64,000 nucleotides of DNA. Source: Sphingomonas crocodyli. Lineage in GTDB: Bacteria > Pseudomonadota > Alphaproteobacteria > Sphingomonadales > Sphingomonadaceae. The notes beneath the pieces are model-generated. The model worked only from the letters and a program-made list of their open reading frames with translations. It did no database searches and was not told the DNA's origin. Location of the stretch: positions 186,001 through 250,000 of the forward strand of contig NZ_SACN01000004.1 of assembly GCF_004005865.1 (NCBI RefSeq), written 5' to 3'. Every line of letters starts with the position of its first letter. Within the stretch, counting starts at the first letter, position 1. This document shows positions 55,582 through 64,000 of this stretch, piece by piece. Made by a program: the position numbers and the translations under genes.

Positions 55582-56901
55582 TCAATCGTATTGCGATCCG
55601 TCGAGCTCCAGCCCGCGGCGGCCGCCGTGGATCGTGTCGCTGGGGGCGTGGGGTGGTTCGATCTCGGGGGCTTCGATGACCTCGAGCGCGCCTTCCCACT
55701 TGGCCACGACCACGCTCGCCACCGCATTGCCGACGACGTTGGTGGCCGAACGGCCCATATCGAGGAAGTGATCGACCGCGAGGATCAGGAGGAGCCCCGC
55801 CTCCGGAATCTTGAAGAAGGCCAAGGTCGAGGCGATCACGACCAGGCTGGCACGCGGCACGCCCGCCACGCCCTTTGACGTGACCATCAGGATCAGCAGC
55901 ATCGTCACCTGCTGCCCAAGGCTCAGATCGATGCCGTAGGACTGCGCGATGAAGACGGTCGCGAAGGTGCAATAGAGCATCGTCCCATCAAGGTTGAACG
56001 AATAGCCGAGCGGCAGGACGAAGCTGGCGATCCGGCGCGGCACGCCGAACCGATCGAGCGCCTCCAGCGTGCGCGGAAAAGCCGCCTCCGACGAGGCGGT
56101 GGTGAAGGCGAGCAGGATCGGTTCGCGGATGTAGCGCACCAGCAACTTCGCGCGCCCGCCCGCGACCAGGAAGCAGGCAAGCAGCAGCAGCCCCCACATG
56201 ACCAGCATCGTCAGGTAGAAGCCGCCCATGAACTTGCCGAAGGTGATCAGGATGCCCGGCCCCTGTTCGGCCAGCGCCGACGTGACCGCCGCGAACACCG
56301 CGAAGGGGGCGAAGCGCATCACATAATCGGTGATCTGGAGCATCACCTGCGCCAGCGCCTCTACCCCGCGCAGCAGCGGCGCGGCCTTGTCGCCGATCGC
56401 CGTCATCGCGACACCGACGAAGATCGAGAAGATCACGATCTGCAGGATCTCGTTATTCGCCATCGCTTCGAAGAAGCTCTTGGGCACGAGATGGGTGATG
56501 AAGGTCTTGAGCGTGAAATCGGCCTGCGTGACGCCACTGGTCGCGCTCACATCGGGCAGCGGCAGGCCAAGGCCGACGCCGGGTTGCAGCAGGTTGACCA
56601 TGATCAGGCCCAGCGTCAGCGACACCAGGCTGGCCGACAGGAACCACAGGATCGACCGCAGCCCGATCCGCCCCAGCGCCGATGTATCGCCCATATGTGC
56701 GATGCCGACCACGAGCGTCGCGAACACGAGCGGCGCGATGATCATCTTGATCAACCGCAGGAACAGCTCGGTGAGGATCGAAATATAGCCCGTGACGTTC
56801 TTGATCGTAGCGGGATCGGCAATCGTTTGATTGAGCGTGATGCCGACAGCGATGCCGAGGATCATCGCGAGGAGGATGAACATGGTGAGGCGCTTGGCCA
56901 C
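55582..56901 (-). CDS. Dicarboxylate/amino acid:cation symporter (DAACS family)
   Basis: A 439-residue inner-membrane transporter of the GltP/DctA type. It has about eight helices plus re-entrant loops; the Ser-rich AFTTASSEAAFPRTL and the YSFNLDGTMLYCTFATVFIAQ region bind substrate and cation. Glutamate/aspartate or C4-dicarboxylates are plausible; I cannot separate them. C-terminal tail is acidic and cytoplasmic. Confidence 0.9.
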   Translation of the reverse strand: MAKRLTMFILLAMILGIAVGITLNQTIADPATIKNVTGYISILTELFLRLIKMIIAPLVFATLVVGIAHMGDTSALGRIGLRSILWFLSASLVSLTLGLIMVNLLQPGVGLGLPLPDVSATSGVTQADFTLKTFITHLVPKSFFEAMANNEILQIVIFSIFVGVAMTAIGDKAAPLLRGVEALAQVMLQITDYVMRFAPFAVFAAVTSALAEQGPGILITFGKFMGGFYLTMLVMWGLLLLACFLVAGGRAKLLVRYIREPILLAFTTASSEAAFPRTLEALDRFGVPRRIASFVLPLGYSFNLDGTMLYCTFATVFIAQSYGIDLSLGQQVTMLLILMVTSKGVAGVPRASLVVIASTLAFFKIPEAGLLLILAVDHFLDMGRSATNVVGNAVASVVVAKWEGALEVIEAPEIEPPHAPSDTIHGGRRGLELDGSQYD

Positions 56902-56985
56902 GGGCGTCTCCGATTAGAAAGAACGAGTGGTCGGGCGAAATCTGCCCCCGGTCAAGGGCAGGTACGGGCCAAAAATGGAGAGTGG

Positions 56986-57408
56986 ATGCTGTTCGGGCGA
57001 CGCGAGCGCAAATATCGGCGGCTCCTCATCGTTGAGGACGAACCCCTCGTCGCGTTCGACACCGAACATTTCCTGTCCGAACATGGCTATGTCGTGATCG
57101 CGACGGTCGACAATGCCGACGATGCGCGCGATGCGATCGCAGGCGGCGGGATCGACCTGATCCTGTCCGATTTCACCCTGTCGCGCGCGTCTAACGGACG
57201 CGACGTCGCGCTGGCGGCGCAGGCGGCGGGCGTGCCGTTGCTGTTCGTCACCGCGCGCTGCCCCGCCGATGCGCCCGCCATCGCGATCGGATGCCTCGCC
57301 AAACCCTATAAGCAGCGCGACCTTGGCCTCGCGCTCGACGCGGTCGAGGCGAAGCTGGGCGGTGAAGGCGCGCCCAAGCGCGTGCCGAAGGGGCTGAGCC
57401 TCTACTGA
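56986..57408 (+). CDS. Single-domain response regulator
   Basis: A 140-residue CheY-like receiver without an output domain. EDEPLVAFDTEHFL has the acidic pocket, LILSDFTLSR the phosphoacceptor Asp, VTAR the switch Thr, and CLAKPYK the conserved Lys. GGAGAG precedes the ATG at 56986. Likely a relay or phosphate sink; a partner kinase is not adjacent. Confidence 0.85.
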   Translation: MLFGRRERKYRRLLIVEDEPLVAFDTEHFLSEHGYVVIATVDNADDARDAIAGGGIDLILSDFTLSRASNGRDVALAAQAAGVPLLFVTARCPADAPAIAIGCLAKPYKQRDLGLALDAVEAKLGGEGAPKRVPKGLSLY

Positions 57409-57446
57409 CCCCTTCCCTAGCGCCGATGTGGCGCTAAGGTCTGTGC

Positions 57447-58781
57447 ATGAGCGAACCGGGGGACGGCGGCACGGCCGCGATCGATCAGAAGCGCGGCTGG
57501 CTGAACGCCATAAAGCCCTATACCGCGCCCGAGGCGCTGGCGGCTTTGTGCGTCGGCATATCCTCCGGCTTTCCCTACGCGATGATCGGCGCGACGCTGA
57601 CGACCCGGCTCGCGCAATCGGGGATCGACAAGAAGGCCGTCACCGCCTTCTCGCTCGCCTTCCTCGTTTATAATCTCAAGCCGCTATGGGCGTGGATGGT
57701 CGACGGCGTGAAGCTGCCGATCATCGGGCGGATGGGGCAGCGCGTGTCGTGGATGCTGCTCGCGGGCGTGCTGGTGATCGCGGCGGTCGCCAATCTCGCG
57801 CTGGTCGATCCGCAGGCGAGCCTGACGCGCACCGCCGTCGCCGCGATCCTCGTCGGCTTGGCGGGCGCGACCTTCGATATCGTGATCGACGCTTATCGCA
57901 TCGAGATGCTGAAACCCCACCAACTGGGCGTCGGCGCGGGCATGAGCCAATATGGCTGGCGGATCGGATCGCAGCTGGCCGCCTCACTCGCGCTGCTGCT
58001 CGCCGCGCGCGTGGGCTGGGCTGGCGGCTATCTCGCTTGCACGATGTTCGCATTGCCCGCGATGCTGACCGCGCTGGTGATGGGCGAACCCGAACGCCAC
58101 CGCGAACCGACCGAACGGCGCGGCCTGCGCGCGAGCGTGGTTTCGATCTGGGGGCCGTTCGCGGAGTTCTTCCAGCGATCGGGCGCCTGGCTCGTCCTCG
58201 CCTTCATCCTGCTCCACAAGATCGGCGACACGCTGGCGAACCTGACCGTCCGCCTGTTGTTCAACGACATGGGCTACAGCAACGACGCGATCGCCATCTA
58301 TGATGTTGGCGTCGGCTTCTGGACCTTCCTGGCCGGCATCTTCGTCGGCGGCATTCTCTATGCGCGGATGGGCCTCAAGCGATCGGTTATGCTCAGCCTG
58401 TGGCTGATGGCGCTGACCAATTTGAGCTTCGCGGGCCTTGCCGCCTCCGGCCATCCGTCCAATCTGGCGATGGCGGCGACGATGGGGTTCGAGAATTTCG
58501 CGAGCGGGATCGGCGGCGTCACCGTGATCGCTTACTTCTCCGCCTTGTGCGACCTGCGCTTCACCGCGTCGCAATTCGCCCTGATTTCGGCGGCAGCCTC
58601 CGTGGTCGGTCGCTTCGTGACCGGAACCACCGCCGGCGCGATGATCGAGGCGATGGGTTATGTCGAATTCTACCTGCTCACGACCGTCGCCGCTTTGCCC
58701 GGCATCATCCTGTTCTGGATCATGGCGCGAAACGGCCTGATCGAGCAGTCGATCGGCAGTGCGGGTACCAAAGAGGAATAG
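57447..58781 (+). CDS. ampG: AmpG-family MFS permease
   Basis: A 444-residue, 12-helix major facilitator of the AmpG group, which imports anhydromuropeptides for peptidoglycan recycling. GISSGFPYAMIGATLTTRLA and SLAFLVYNLKPLWAWMVDG are AmpG-like; ENFASGIGGVTVIAYFSALC fits too. No beta-lactamase or other recycling genes are nearby. Confidence 0.85.
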   Translation: MSEPGDGGTAAIDQKRGWLNAIKPYTAPEALAALCVGISSGFPYAMIGATLTTRLAQSGIDKKAVTAFSLAFLVYNLKPLWAWMVDGVKLPIIGRMGQRVSWMLLAGVLVIAAVANLALVDPQASLTRTAVAAILVGLAGATFDIVIDAYRIEMLKPHQLGVGAGMSQYGWRIGSQLAASLALLLAARVGWAGGYLACTMFALPAMLTALVMGEPERHREPTERRGLRASVVSIWGPFAEFFQRSGAWLVLAFILLHKIGDTLANLTVRLLFNDMGYSNDAIAIYDVGVGFWTFLAGIFVGGILYARMGLKRSVMLSLWLMALTNLSFAGLAASGHPSNLAMAATMGFENFASGIGGVTVIAYFSALCDLRFTASQFALISAAASVVGRFVTGTTAGAMIEAMGYVEFYLLTTVAALPGIILFWIMARNGLIEQSIGSAGTKEE

Positions 58782-58929
58782 GGCAGCTTTCCAGCCGCTA
58801 AGATAAGGCCGCTTCCTGCGCGCGCAGGTCCGCCCATATGGGTCGGCCTGTGAACAGCTTTTCCGTTATGTCCGAAAATCCGAAGCGCGCCATCGCCTTG
58901 CGCGCCGGCGTCGGCATAGCGTCGCGCGC

Positions 58930-59844
58930 ATGGAAACGAGCATGAAAACCCTGACCCATCTCGAACGGCTTGAGGCCGAGAGCATCCACATCATCCGCGA
59001 GGTGGTGGCCGAATGCGAAAAGCCGGTGATGCTGTACAGCGTCGGCAAGGATTCGGCGGTGATGCTGCATCTGGCCAAGAAGGCCTTCTATCCGGCGCCC
59101 CCGCCCTTCCCCCTGCTCCACGTCGACACGACCTGGAAGTTCAAGGCGATGTACGAGCTGCGCGAAAAGGCCGCGCGCGACGCGGGCATGGAATTGCTGA
59201 TCTACCAGAATCCCGAAGCGATCGAGAAGGGGATCAACCCGTTCGATCATGGCGCGCTCCACACCGACATGTGGAAGACCGAAGGGCTGAAGCAGGCGCT
59301 CGACAAATACGGGTTCGACGCGGCCTTCGGCGGCGCGCGCCGCGACGAGGAAAAGAGCCGCGCAAAGGAGCGGGTCTTTTCGTTCCGCACGGCTTCGCAC
59401 CGCTGGGATCCCAAGAACCAGCGCCCGGAATTGTGGAACCTCTACAATGCCCGCAAGGCGAAGGGCGAGAGCATCCGCGTCTTCCCGATCTCCAATTGGA
59501 CCGAGCTGGATATCTGGCAGTACATCCATCTGGAGGACATTCCGATCGTCCCGCTCTATTTCTCCGCACCGCGCCCGACCGTGGAGCGCGACGGGATGCT
59601 GCTGATGGTCGATGACGATCGCTTCCCGTTGGAGCCAGGCGAAGTGCCGGTCGACCGGTCGATCCGTTTCCGCACGCTTGGCTGCTACCCGCTGACCGGC
59701 GCGGTCGAGAGCACCGCGGCGACCCTGCCCGAGGTCATTCAGGAAATGCTGCTGACCACCACGTCCGAGCGGCAGGGGCGCGCGATCGACAAGGATGCCG
59801 GCGGCGCCGGCATGGAGAAGAAGAAGCAAGAGGGGTATTTCTGA
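58930..59844 (+). CDS. cysD: Sulfate adenylyltransferase subunit 2
   Basis: A 304-residue ATP sulfurylase subunit, making adenosine phosphosulfate with CysN. The PP-loop motif [13 protein letters not shown] and the ending [14 protein letters not shown] segment are typical, as is [10 protein letters not shown] at the C-terminus. An ATG at 58942 is better spaced from a GGAAA and may be the true start. First gene of cysD-cysNC-cysQ. Confidence 0.96.
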   Translation: METSMKTLTHLERLEAESIHIIREVVAECEKPVMLYSVGKDSAVMLHLAKKAFYPAPPPFPLLHVDTTWKFKAMYELREKAARDAGMELLIYQNPEAIEKGINPFDHGALHTDMWKTEGLKQALDKYGFDAAFGGARRDEEKSRAKERVFSFRTASHRWDPKNQRPELWNLYNARKAKGESIRVFPISNWTELDIWQYIHLEDIPIVPLYFSAPRPTVERDGMLLMVDDDRFPLEPGEVPVDRSIRFRTLGCYPLTGAVESTAATLPEVIQEMLLTTTSERQGRAIDKDAGGAGMEKKKQEGYF

Positions 59845-61763
59845 TGACCGAACCGGCCAGCAGCGAGAGCCCCACCTACGTCGTCGACGCCCTCATCGCC
59901 GAGGATATCGACGCCTATCTCGAGGCGCATCGCAACAAGAGCCTGCTGCGCTTCATCACCTGCGGTTCGGTGGACGACGGCAAATCGACCCTGATCGGCC
60001 GCCTGCTCTACGATTCGAAGATGATCTTCGAAGATCAGCTGGCGGCGCTCGAAGCCGACAGCAAGCGCGTGGGCACGCAGGGGCAGGAGATCGACTTCGC
60101 TTTGCTGGTCGACGGCCTCGCCGCCGAGCGCGAGCAGGGGATCACGATCGACGTCGCCTATCGCTTCTTCGCCACCGAGAAACGCAAGTTCATCGTCGCC
60201 GACACGCCGGGCCACGAACAATATACCCGCAACATGGTAACGGGCGCGTCGACCGCCGACCTCGCCGTCATCCTGATCGACGCGCGCAAGGGCGTGCTGA
60301 CCCAGACGCGGCGGCACTCCTATCTCGCGCACCTGATCGGCATCCGGAACATCGTGCTGGCGGTGAACAAGATGGACCTGGTCGATTATGACGAGGCCGT
60401 CTTCAACCGGATCGTGATGAGCTATCGCAGCTTCGCGGCCGAAATCGGGATCACCGCCTTCACCGCGATGCCGATTTCGGGCTTCAAGGGCGACAATATC
60501 ACGACGCGTTCGGGCAAGACCCCCTGGTATAAGGGGCCGACGCTGATGGAGCATCTGGAGACGGTGCCCGTCGACGCCGACAGCGATCGCGCGAAGCCGT
60601 TCCGCCTGCCGGTGCAGTGGGTCAATCGCCCCAACCTCGATTTCCGCGGCTTTGCCGGGCAGATCTCGACCGGCACGATCAAGCCGGGCGATCCGGTGCG
60701 CATCCTGCCGTCGGGTAAGACCAGCACGGTCAAGTCGATCGTCACCTATGACGGCGATCTGGAGGAGGCCGGCGCGGGCCAGTCGGTCACGCTGACGCTG
60801 GCCGACGAGGTCGATTGCTCGCGCGGCGACGTGATTGCCGCCGCAGATGCTCCGCCGCAGGTCGCCGACCAGTTCGAGGCGACGATCGTGTGGATGGCCG
60901 ATGAGGAGATGCTGGCGGGCCGCGCCTATTGGCTGAAGCTCGGTACCCAGACCGTCAGCGCGACGATTTCGCAGCCCAAATATCAGATCAACGTCAACAC
61001 GCTCGAACAGCTTGCGGCCAAGACGCTCGATCTCAACGCGATCGGGGTCGCGAACCTGACCACCGACAAGGGGCTGGTGTTCGAACCCTATGCGGATTCG
61101 CGCGCGCTGGGCGGGTTCATCCTGATCGACAAGATGACCAATGCGACGGTGGCGGCGGGCATGCTCCACTTCGCGCTCCGCCGCAGCCAGAACGTCCATT
61201 GGCAGGCACACGATATCGACCGCGCGCACCATGCGAACCTGAAGAACCAGAAGCCCGCCGTGCTGTGGCTTACCGGGCTCTCGGGTGCGGGCAAATCGAC
61301 GATCGCGAACCTAGTCGAAAAGAAGCTGGCGCGGATGAACCGCCACACCTTCCTGCTCGACGGCGACAATGTGCGCCACGGGCTCAACAAGGATCTGGGC
61401 TTCACAGATGCCGATCGCGTCGAGAATATCCGGCGCGTGGGCGAAGTCGCCAAGCTGATGACCGATGCGGGCCTGATCGTCATCACCGCCTTCATCTCGC
61501 CCTTCCGCGCCGAGCGCGACATGGTCCGTTCGATGGTCGCGGCGGGCGAGTTCTTCGAGGTGCATATCGACACGCCGCTGGCCGAGGCCGAGGCGCGCGA
61601 CGTGAAGGGTTTGTACAAGAAGGCGCGGTCGGGCGAGTTGAAGAACTTCACCGGGATCGACAGCCCTTATGAGGCACCCGACGCGCCCGAGATCCGGATC
61701 GATACGACCAAGTTGTCACCCGAACAGGCCGCCGACCTGATCGTCGAGAAGCTGCTCGGATGA
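59844..61763 (+). CDS. cysNC: Bifunctional sulfate adenylyltransferase subunit 1 / adenylylsulfate kinase
   Basis: A 639-residue fusion. The N-terminal CysN GTPase has [19 protein letters not shown] (G1), [12 protein letters not shown] (G3) and NKMD (G4). The C-terminal APS kinase has [19 protein letters not shown] near residue 475. It makes APS and then PAPS. One-base overlap with cysD (TGATG). Confidence 0.97.
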   Translation: MTEPASSESPTYVVDALIAEDIDAYLEAHRNKSLLRFITCGSVDDGKSTLIGRLLYDSKMIFEDQLAALEADSKRVGTQGQEIDFALLVDGLAAEREQGITIDVAYRFFATEKRKFIVADTPGHEQYTRNMVTGASTADLAVILIDARKGVLTQTRRHSYLAHLIGIRNIVLAVNKMDLVDYDEAVFNRIVMSYRSFAAEIGITAFTAMPISGFKGDNITTRSGKTPWYKGPTLMEHLETVPVDADSDRAKPFRLPVQWVNRPNLDFRGFAGQISTGTIKPGDPVRILPSGKTSTVKSIVTYDGDLEEAGAGQSVTLTLADEVDCSRGDVIAAADAPPQVADQFEATIVWMADEEMLAGRAYWLKLGTQTVSATISQPKYQINVNTLEQLAAKTLDLNAIGVANLTTDKGLVFEPYADSRALGGFILIDKMTNATVAAGMLHFALRRSQNVHWQAHDIDRAHHANLKNQKPAVLWLTGLSGAGKSTIANLVEKKLARMNRHTFLLDGDNVRHGLNKDLGFTDADRVENIRRVGEVAKLMTDAGLIVITAFISPFRAERDMVRSMVAAGEFFEVHIDTPLAEAEARDVKGLYKKARSGELKNFTGIDSPYEAPDAPEIRIDTTKLSPEQAADLIVEKLLG

Positions 61764-62557
61764 GCGCGCTCCTCGACCAGATCGTCCGTATCGCGGTGGA
61801 TGCGGGCAAGGAGATCATGGCGGTCTATGAGGCGGGCGCCTGCACCACCGAGACCAAGGGTGACGGATCGCCGGTGACCGAGGCCGATGCGCGCGCCGAG
61901 GCGGTTATACTCGCGGCGCTCGCACAGGTCGCGCCCGATGTGCCGGTGGTGGCTGAAGAGGAAGCCGCGGCGGGGCGCATCCCCGAATGTGGGGGCAGCT
62001 TCTTCCTGGTCGATCCGCTCGACGGGACCAAGGAGTTCATCAACCGCAACGGCGAGTTCACCGTCAACATCGCGCTGATCTCGGGCGACGCGCCGGTCGC
62101 GGGCGTCGTCTATGCGCCCGCGCTCGGGACGATCTGGGCGGGCGCTGCCGGCGCGGGCGCGCGGATGGCGCCGGTTGCCGATGGGGTGATCGGGGCGTGG
62201 AGCGACATTACCGTGCGCCCGGCCAATGACGGGCCGATCGACGTGGTCGCCAGCAAATCGCACATGACCGACGAGACCAAGGAATTTCTCGAACGCTACA
62301 AGGTCGGCCAGCTGATCTCGGTCGGCTCCTCGCTCAAATTCTGTCAGGTGGCCCAAGGTCTGGCCGATCTCTACCCGCGCCTCGGCCGGACGATGGAATG
62401 GGACACGGCGGCCGGCGACGCGGTGCTCCGCGCAGCCGGCGGTATGGTCAAGTCGATCGACGGCACCCCGATGCGCTATGGCAAGCGCCAGCAGGCCGAC
62501 GACGTCGATTTCGCGAACGGCTGGTTTGTGGCGAGCGGGGCTGCGGGGCTGTTCTAA
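61760..62557 (+). CDS. cysQ: 3'(2'),5'-bisphosphate nucleotidase CysQ
   Basis: A 265-residue inositol-phosphatase-like enzyme that removes PAP during sulfate assimilation. It contains the motif [10 protein letters not shown] and the C-terminal [35 protein letters not shown] precedes the first. Overlaps cysNC by four bases. Confidence 0.94.
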   Translation: MSALLDQIVRIAVDAGKEIMAVYEAGACTTETKGDGSPVTEADARAEAVILAALAQVAPDVPVVAEEEAAAGRIPECGGSFFLVDPLDGTKEFINRNGEFTVNIALISGDAPVAGVVYAPALGTIWAGAAGAGARMAPVADGVIGAWSDITVRPANDGPIDVVASKSHMTDETKEFLERYKVGQLISVGSSLKFCQVAQGLADLYPRLGRTMEWDTAAGDAVLRAAGGMVKSIDGTPMRYGKRQQADDVDFANGWFVASGAAGLF

Positions 62558-62562
62558 CTCTT

Positions 62563-62646
62563 CGTCACCCCCGCGAAGGCGGGGGCCCATCCGAAGCCTT
62601 CTCTCGCGGAGAGATTGGATAGGTTCCCGCCTTCGCGGGAATGACG
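62563..62646. repeat. Extragenic palindromic repeat after cysQ
   Basis: Inverted arms around 62563-62583 and 62626-62646, each with CCGCGAAGGCGG or its complement and CGTCA/TGACG ends. It fills the gap between the convergent cysQ and oxidoreductase genes and may also act as a bidirectional terminator. Confidence 0.72.
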
Positions 62647-62648
62647 GT

Positions 62649-64000
62649 TTAGAAGATCCGCAATCGCCCAAGCACGCTGCGATCCCGCAAAATCTCCCGC
62701 GCGGCATTGTGCCCCGGCGCGCCCGTAACGCCGCCGCCCGGATGCGTCCCCGCACCGCACATATAGAGACCGCGTATCGGCCCGCGATAGGCACCGTGGC
62801 CGAGCACCGGGCGCGCCGACCAGAGTTGGTCGAGGCTCATCGCCCCATGAAAAATGTCGCCGCCGACGAGACCGAACTTGCGCTCCAGATCGAGCGGCGA
62901 GTGGATCTGGCGCGCGATCACCGATGCCCTGAAGCCCGGCGCATGGCGCTCGACGGTGTCGAGGATCAGGTCCGCCGCCGTCTCGCGCTCGTCGTCCCAG
63001 CTGCGGCCGTCGGGCAGGACGGGCGCGAATTGCTGGCAGAAAAGGCTGGCGACATGGCCGCCGGGCGGGGCAAGGCTGTCGTCGATCGTCGAGGGGATCA
63101 GCATCTCGACGATCGGCTCACGCGATATCCCATCCCGCTTAGCGTCGAGATAGGCGCGGTCCATATAATTGAGGCTGGGCGCGATCACGATGCCCGATCG
63201 ATGGTGCTCGCCGGGTTCGGGCAGCACCGAGAAGCGCGGCAGTTCGGACAAGGCAACGTTCATGCGGAAGGTGCCCGACCCCGCCCGAAAGCTGCGGATG
63301 CGGCGCAGGAAATCGGCGTCGAGATCGGCGGGGTCGACCAGCCGCTCGTAGAGCAATTTCGGCCCGACATTGGCGGCGACCAGTGGCGCGACAATCTCCT
63401 CCCCGCTTTCCAGCCGTACACCCGCGACGCGGCCGCCGTCGACGAGCAGCTTCGCCACCGGCGCCTCCAGACTGATCTCGACGCCCATCGCGCGGACGAC
63501 CTTCGCCATCGCCTGCGTGATCGCGCCCATGCCGCCGGCAACATGGCCCCACGCGCCCTTGTTTCCGTTCACCTCGCCAAAGACATGGTGGAGCAGGACA
63601 TAGGCCGACCCCGGCGTATCGGGGCTGGCGAAATTGCCGACGACCGCATCGAAGCCGAAAGCGGCCTTTACGGGATCGCTTTCGAACCAGCCGTCGAGGA
63701 AGGTCCGCGCCGACTTGGCGAAGAGATCGAGCAGGTCACGTTGCCGCTCGATCGGCAGGCTGGCGATCCCCCGCCCCTGCCGTGCCGCCTCGATCAACGC
63801 GCGCAGCCCGCCGCCGACATTGGGCGGCGCCCGGAGCGCGAGCGAGCGCAGCACATCGGCCACGCCCTCCAGCGCGTCATAATAAGCCGGCAGCGCCGCA
63901 GCATCCTTCGCCGAGAAGCGTGCAAACTCGGCCTGGGTGCGAGCGAGGCCGCCACCGAGCTTGAGATAGCCGTCGTCCAGCGGCAGGAAATTGGAGATCG
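62649..64000 (-). CDS. CrtI/PYROXD2-like FAD-dependent oxidoreductase (5' end outside window)
   Basis: The frame stays open to the window edge, so the N-terminus with the Rossmann FAD motif lies beyond it. About 450 residues are visible. LVVNGNKGAWGHVAGGMGAITQAMAK-like sequence, GIRLESGEEIVAPLVAANVGPK and the C-terminal CGAGTHPGGGVTGAPGHNAAREIL place it in the phytoene dehydrogenase-related PYROXD2 group rather than the carotenoid desaturases proper. A GTG at 63863 is not its start. Substrate unknown. Confidence 0.85.
   Translation of the reverse strand, partial: ISNFLPLDDGYLKLGGGLARTQAEFARFSAKDAAALPAYYDALEGVADVLRSLALRAPPNVGGGLRALIEAARQGRGIASLPIERQRDLLDLFAKSARTFLDGWFESDPVKAAFGFDAVVGNFASPDTPGSAYVLLHHVFGEVNGNKGAWGHVAGGMGAITQAMAKVVRAMGVEISLEAPVAKLLVDGGRVAGVRLESGEEIVAPLVAANVGPKLLYERLVDPADLDADFLRRIRSFRAGSGTFRMNVALSELPRFSVLPEPGEHHRSGIVIAPSLNYMDRAYLDAKRDGISREPIVEMLIPSTIDDSLAPPGGHVASLFCQQFAPVLPDGRSWDDERETAADLILDTVERHAPGFRASVIARQIHSPLDLERKFGLVGGDIFHGAMSLDQLWSARPVLGHGAYRGPIRGLYMCGAGTHPGGGVTGAPGHNAAREILRDRSVLGRLRIF

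Noticed and set aside
1..64000. tRNA or rRNA genes, CRISPR arrays, intact transposases or prophage genes
   Set aside because: None could be recognised by eye; a tRNAscan/Infernal run would be the proper check for RNA genes.

Overview
The window looks like chromosomal core DNA from a high-GC alphaproteobacterium of the order Sphingomonadales, most likely Sphingomonas or a close relative. The reasons are two large TonB-dependent receptors, a PEPxxWA-CTERM protein, an SOS box of the GAAC-N7-GAAC type, the ku/ligD and imuA-imuB-dnaE2 gene sets, and families of GC-rich palindromic repeats. I see no prophage, tRNA, rRNA or CRISPR array.

Layout. 0.1-1.25 kb: thymidine kinase and a HIT-family lipoprotein, then a 273-bp MITE-like element. 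1.5-7 kb: truB-rpsO-pnp, a CcdC-like membrane protein and a HisKA_2-type histidine kinase on the plus strand. 7-13 kb: the rimP-nusA-ylxR-infB-rbfA operon on the minus strand, converging on the previous block. Re-inverting 1546-6984 would restore the usual bacterial order rbfA-truB-rpsO-pnp. 13-17.6 kb: an iron-acquisition cluster with a catecholate-type receptor, a predicted small RNA, tonB and a PiuC-type dioxygenase. Three near-identical Fur-like operators punctuate it. 17.7-25.9 kb: a DNA repair stretch (ku-ligD, an ATP-dependent ligase with its MBL exonuclease) with a soluble chemoreceptor in between. 25.9-30.6 kb: a 44-residue membrane microprotein, prepilin peptidase, and putA with a divergent Lrp-type regulator. 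30.9-35.3 kb: an Oar-like receptor and a secreted hydrolase. 35.3-42.4 kb: the SOS mutasome imuA-imuB-dnaE2 behind a LexA box, then ada. 43-46.6 kb: rpiB-glyA-nrdR-trmJ. 46.9-50.4 kb: a PEP-CTERM protein, a fatty acid hydroxylase, chorismate mutase, rpsD and a frameshifted NUDIX gene. 50.4-57.4 kb: an XRE-cupin regulator, S9 peptidase, aguA-aguB putrescine synthesis genes, a dicarboxylate/glutamate symporter and a response regulator. 57.4-64 kb: ampG, the sulfate activation operon cysD-cysNC-cysQ and a CrtI-like oxidoreductase cut by the window end.

The most interesting items are the predicted iron-regulated small RNA between the receptor gene and tonB, and a palindromic repeat inserted in frame inside the truB coding sequence. 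Next come the MITE beside the apparent operon inversion, the frameshifted NUDIX gene, and an AT-rich 24-bp perfect palindrome in front of the repair ligase. All functional names come from motif and family recognition by eye; no database search was run.
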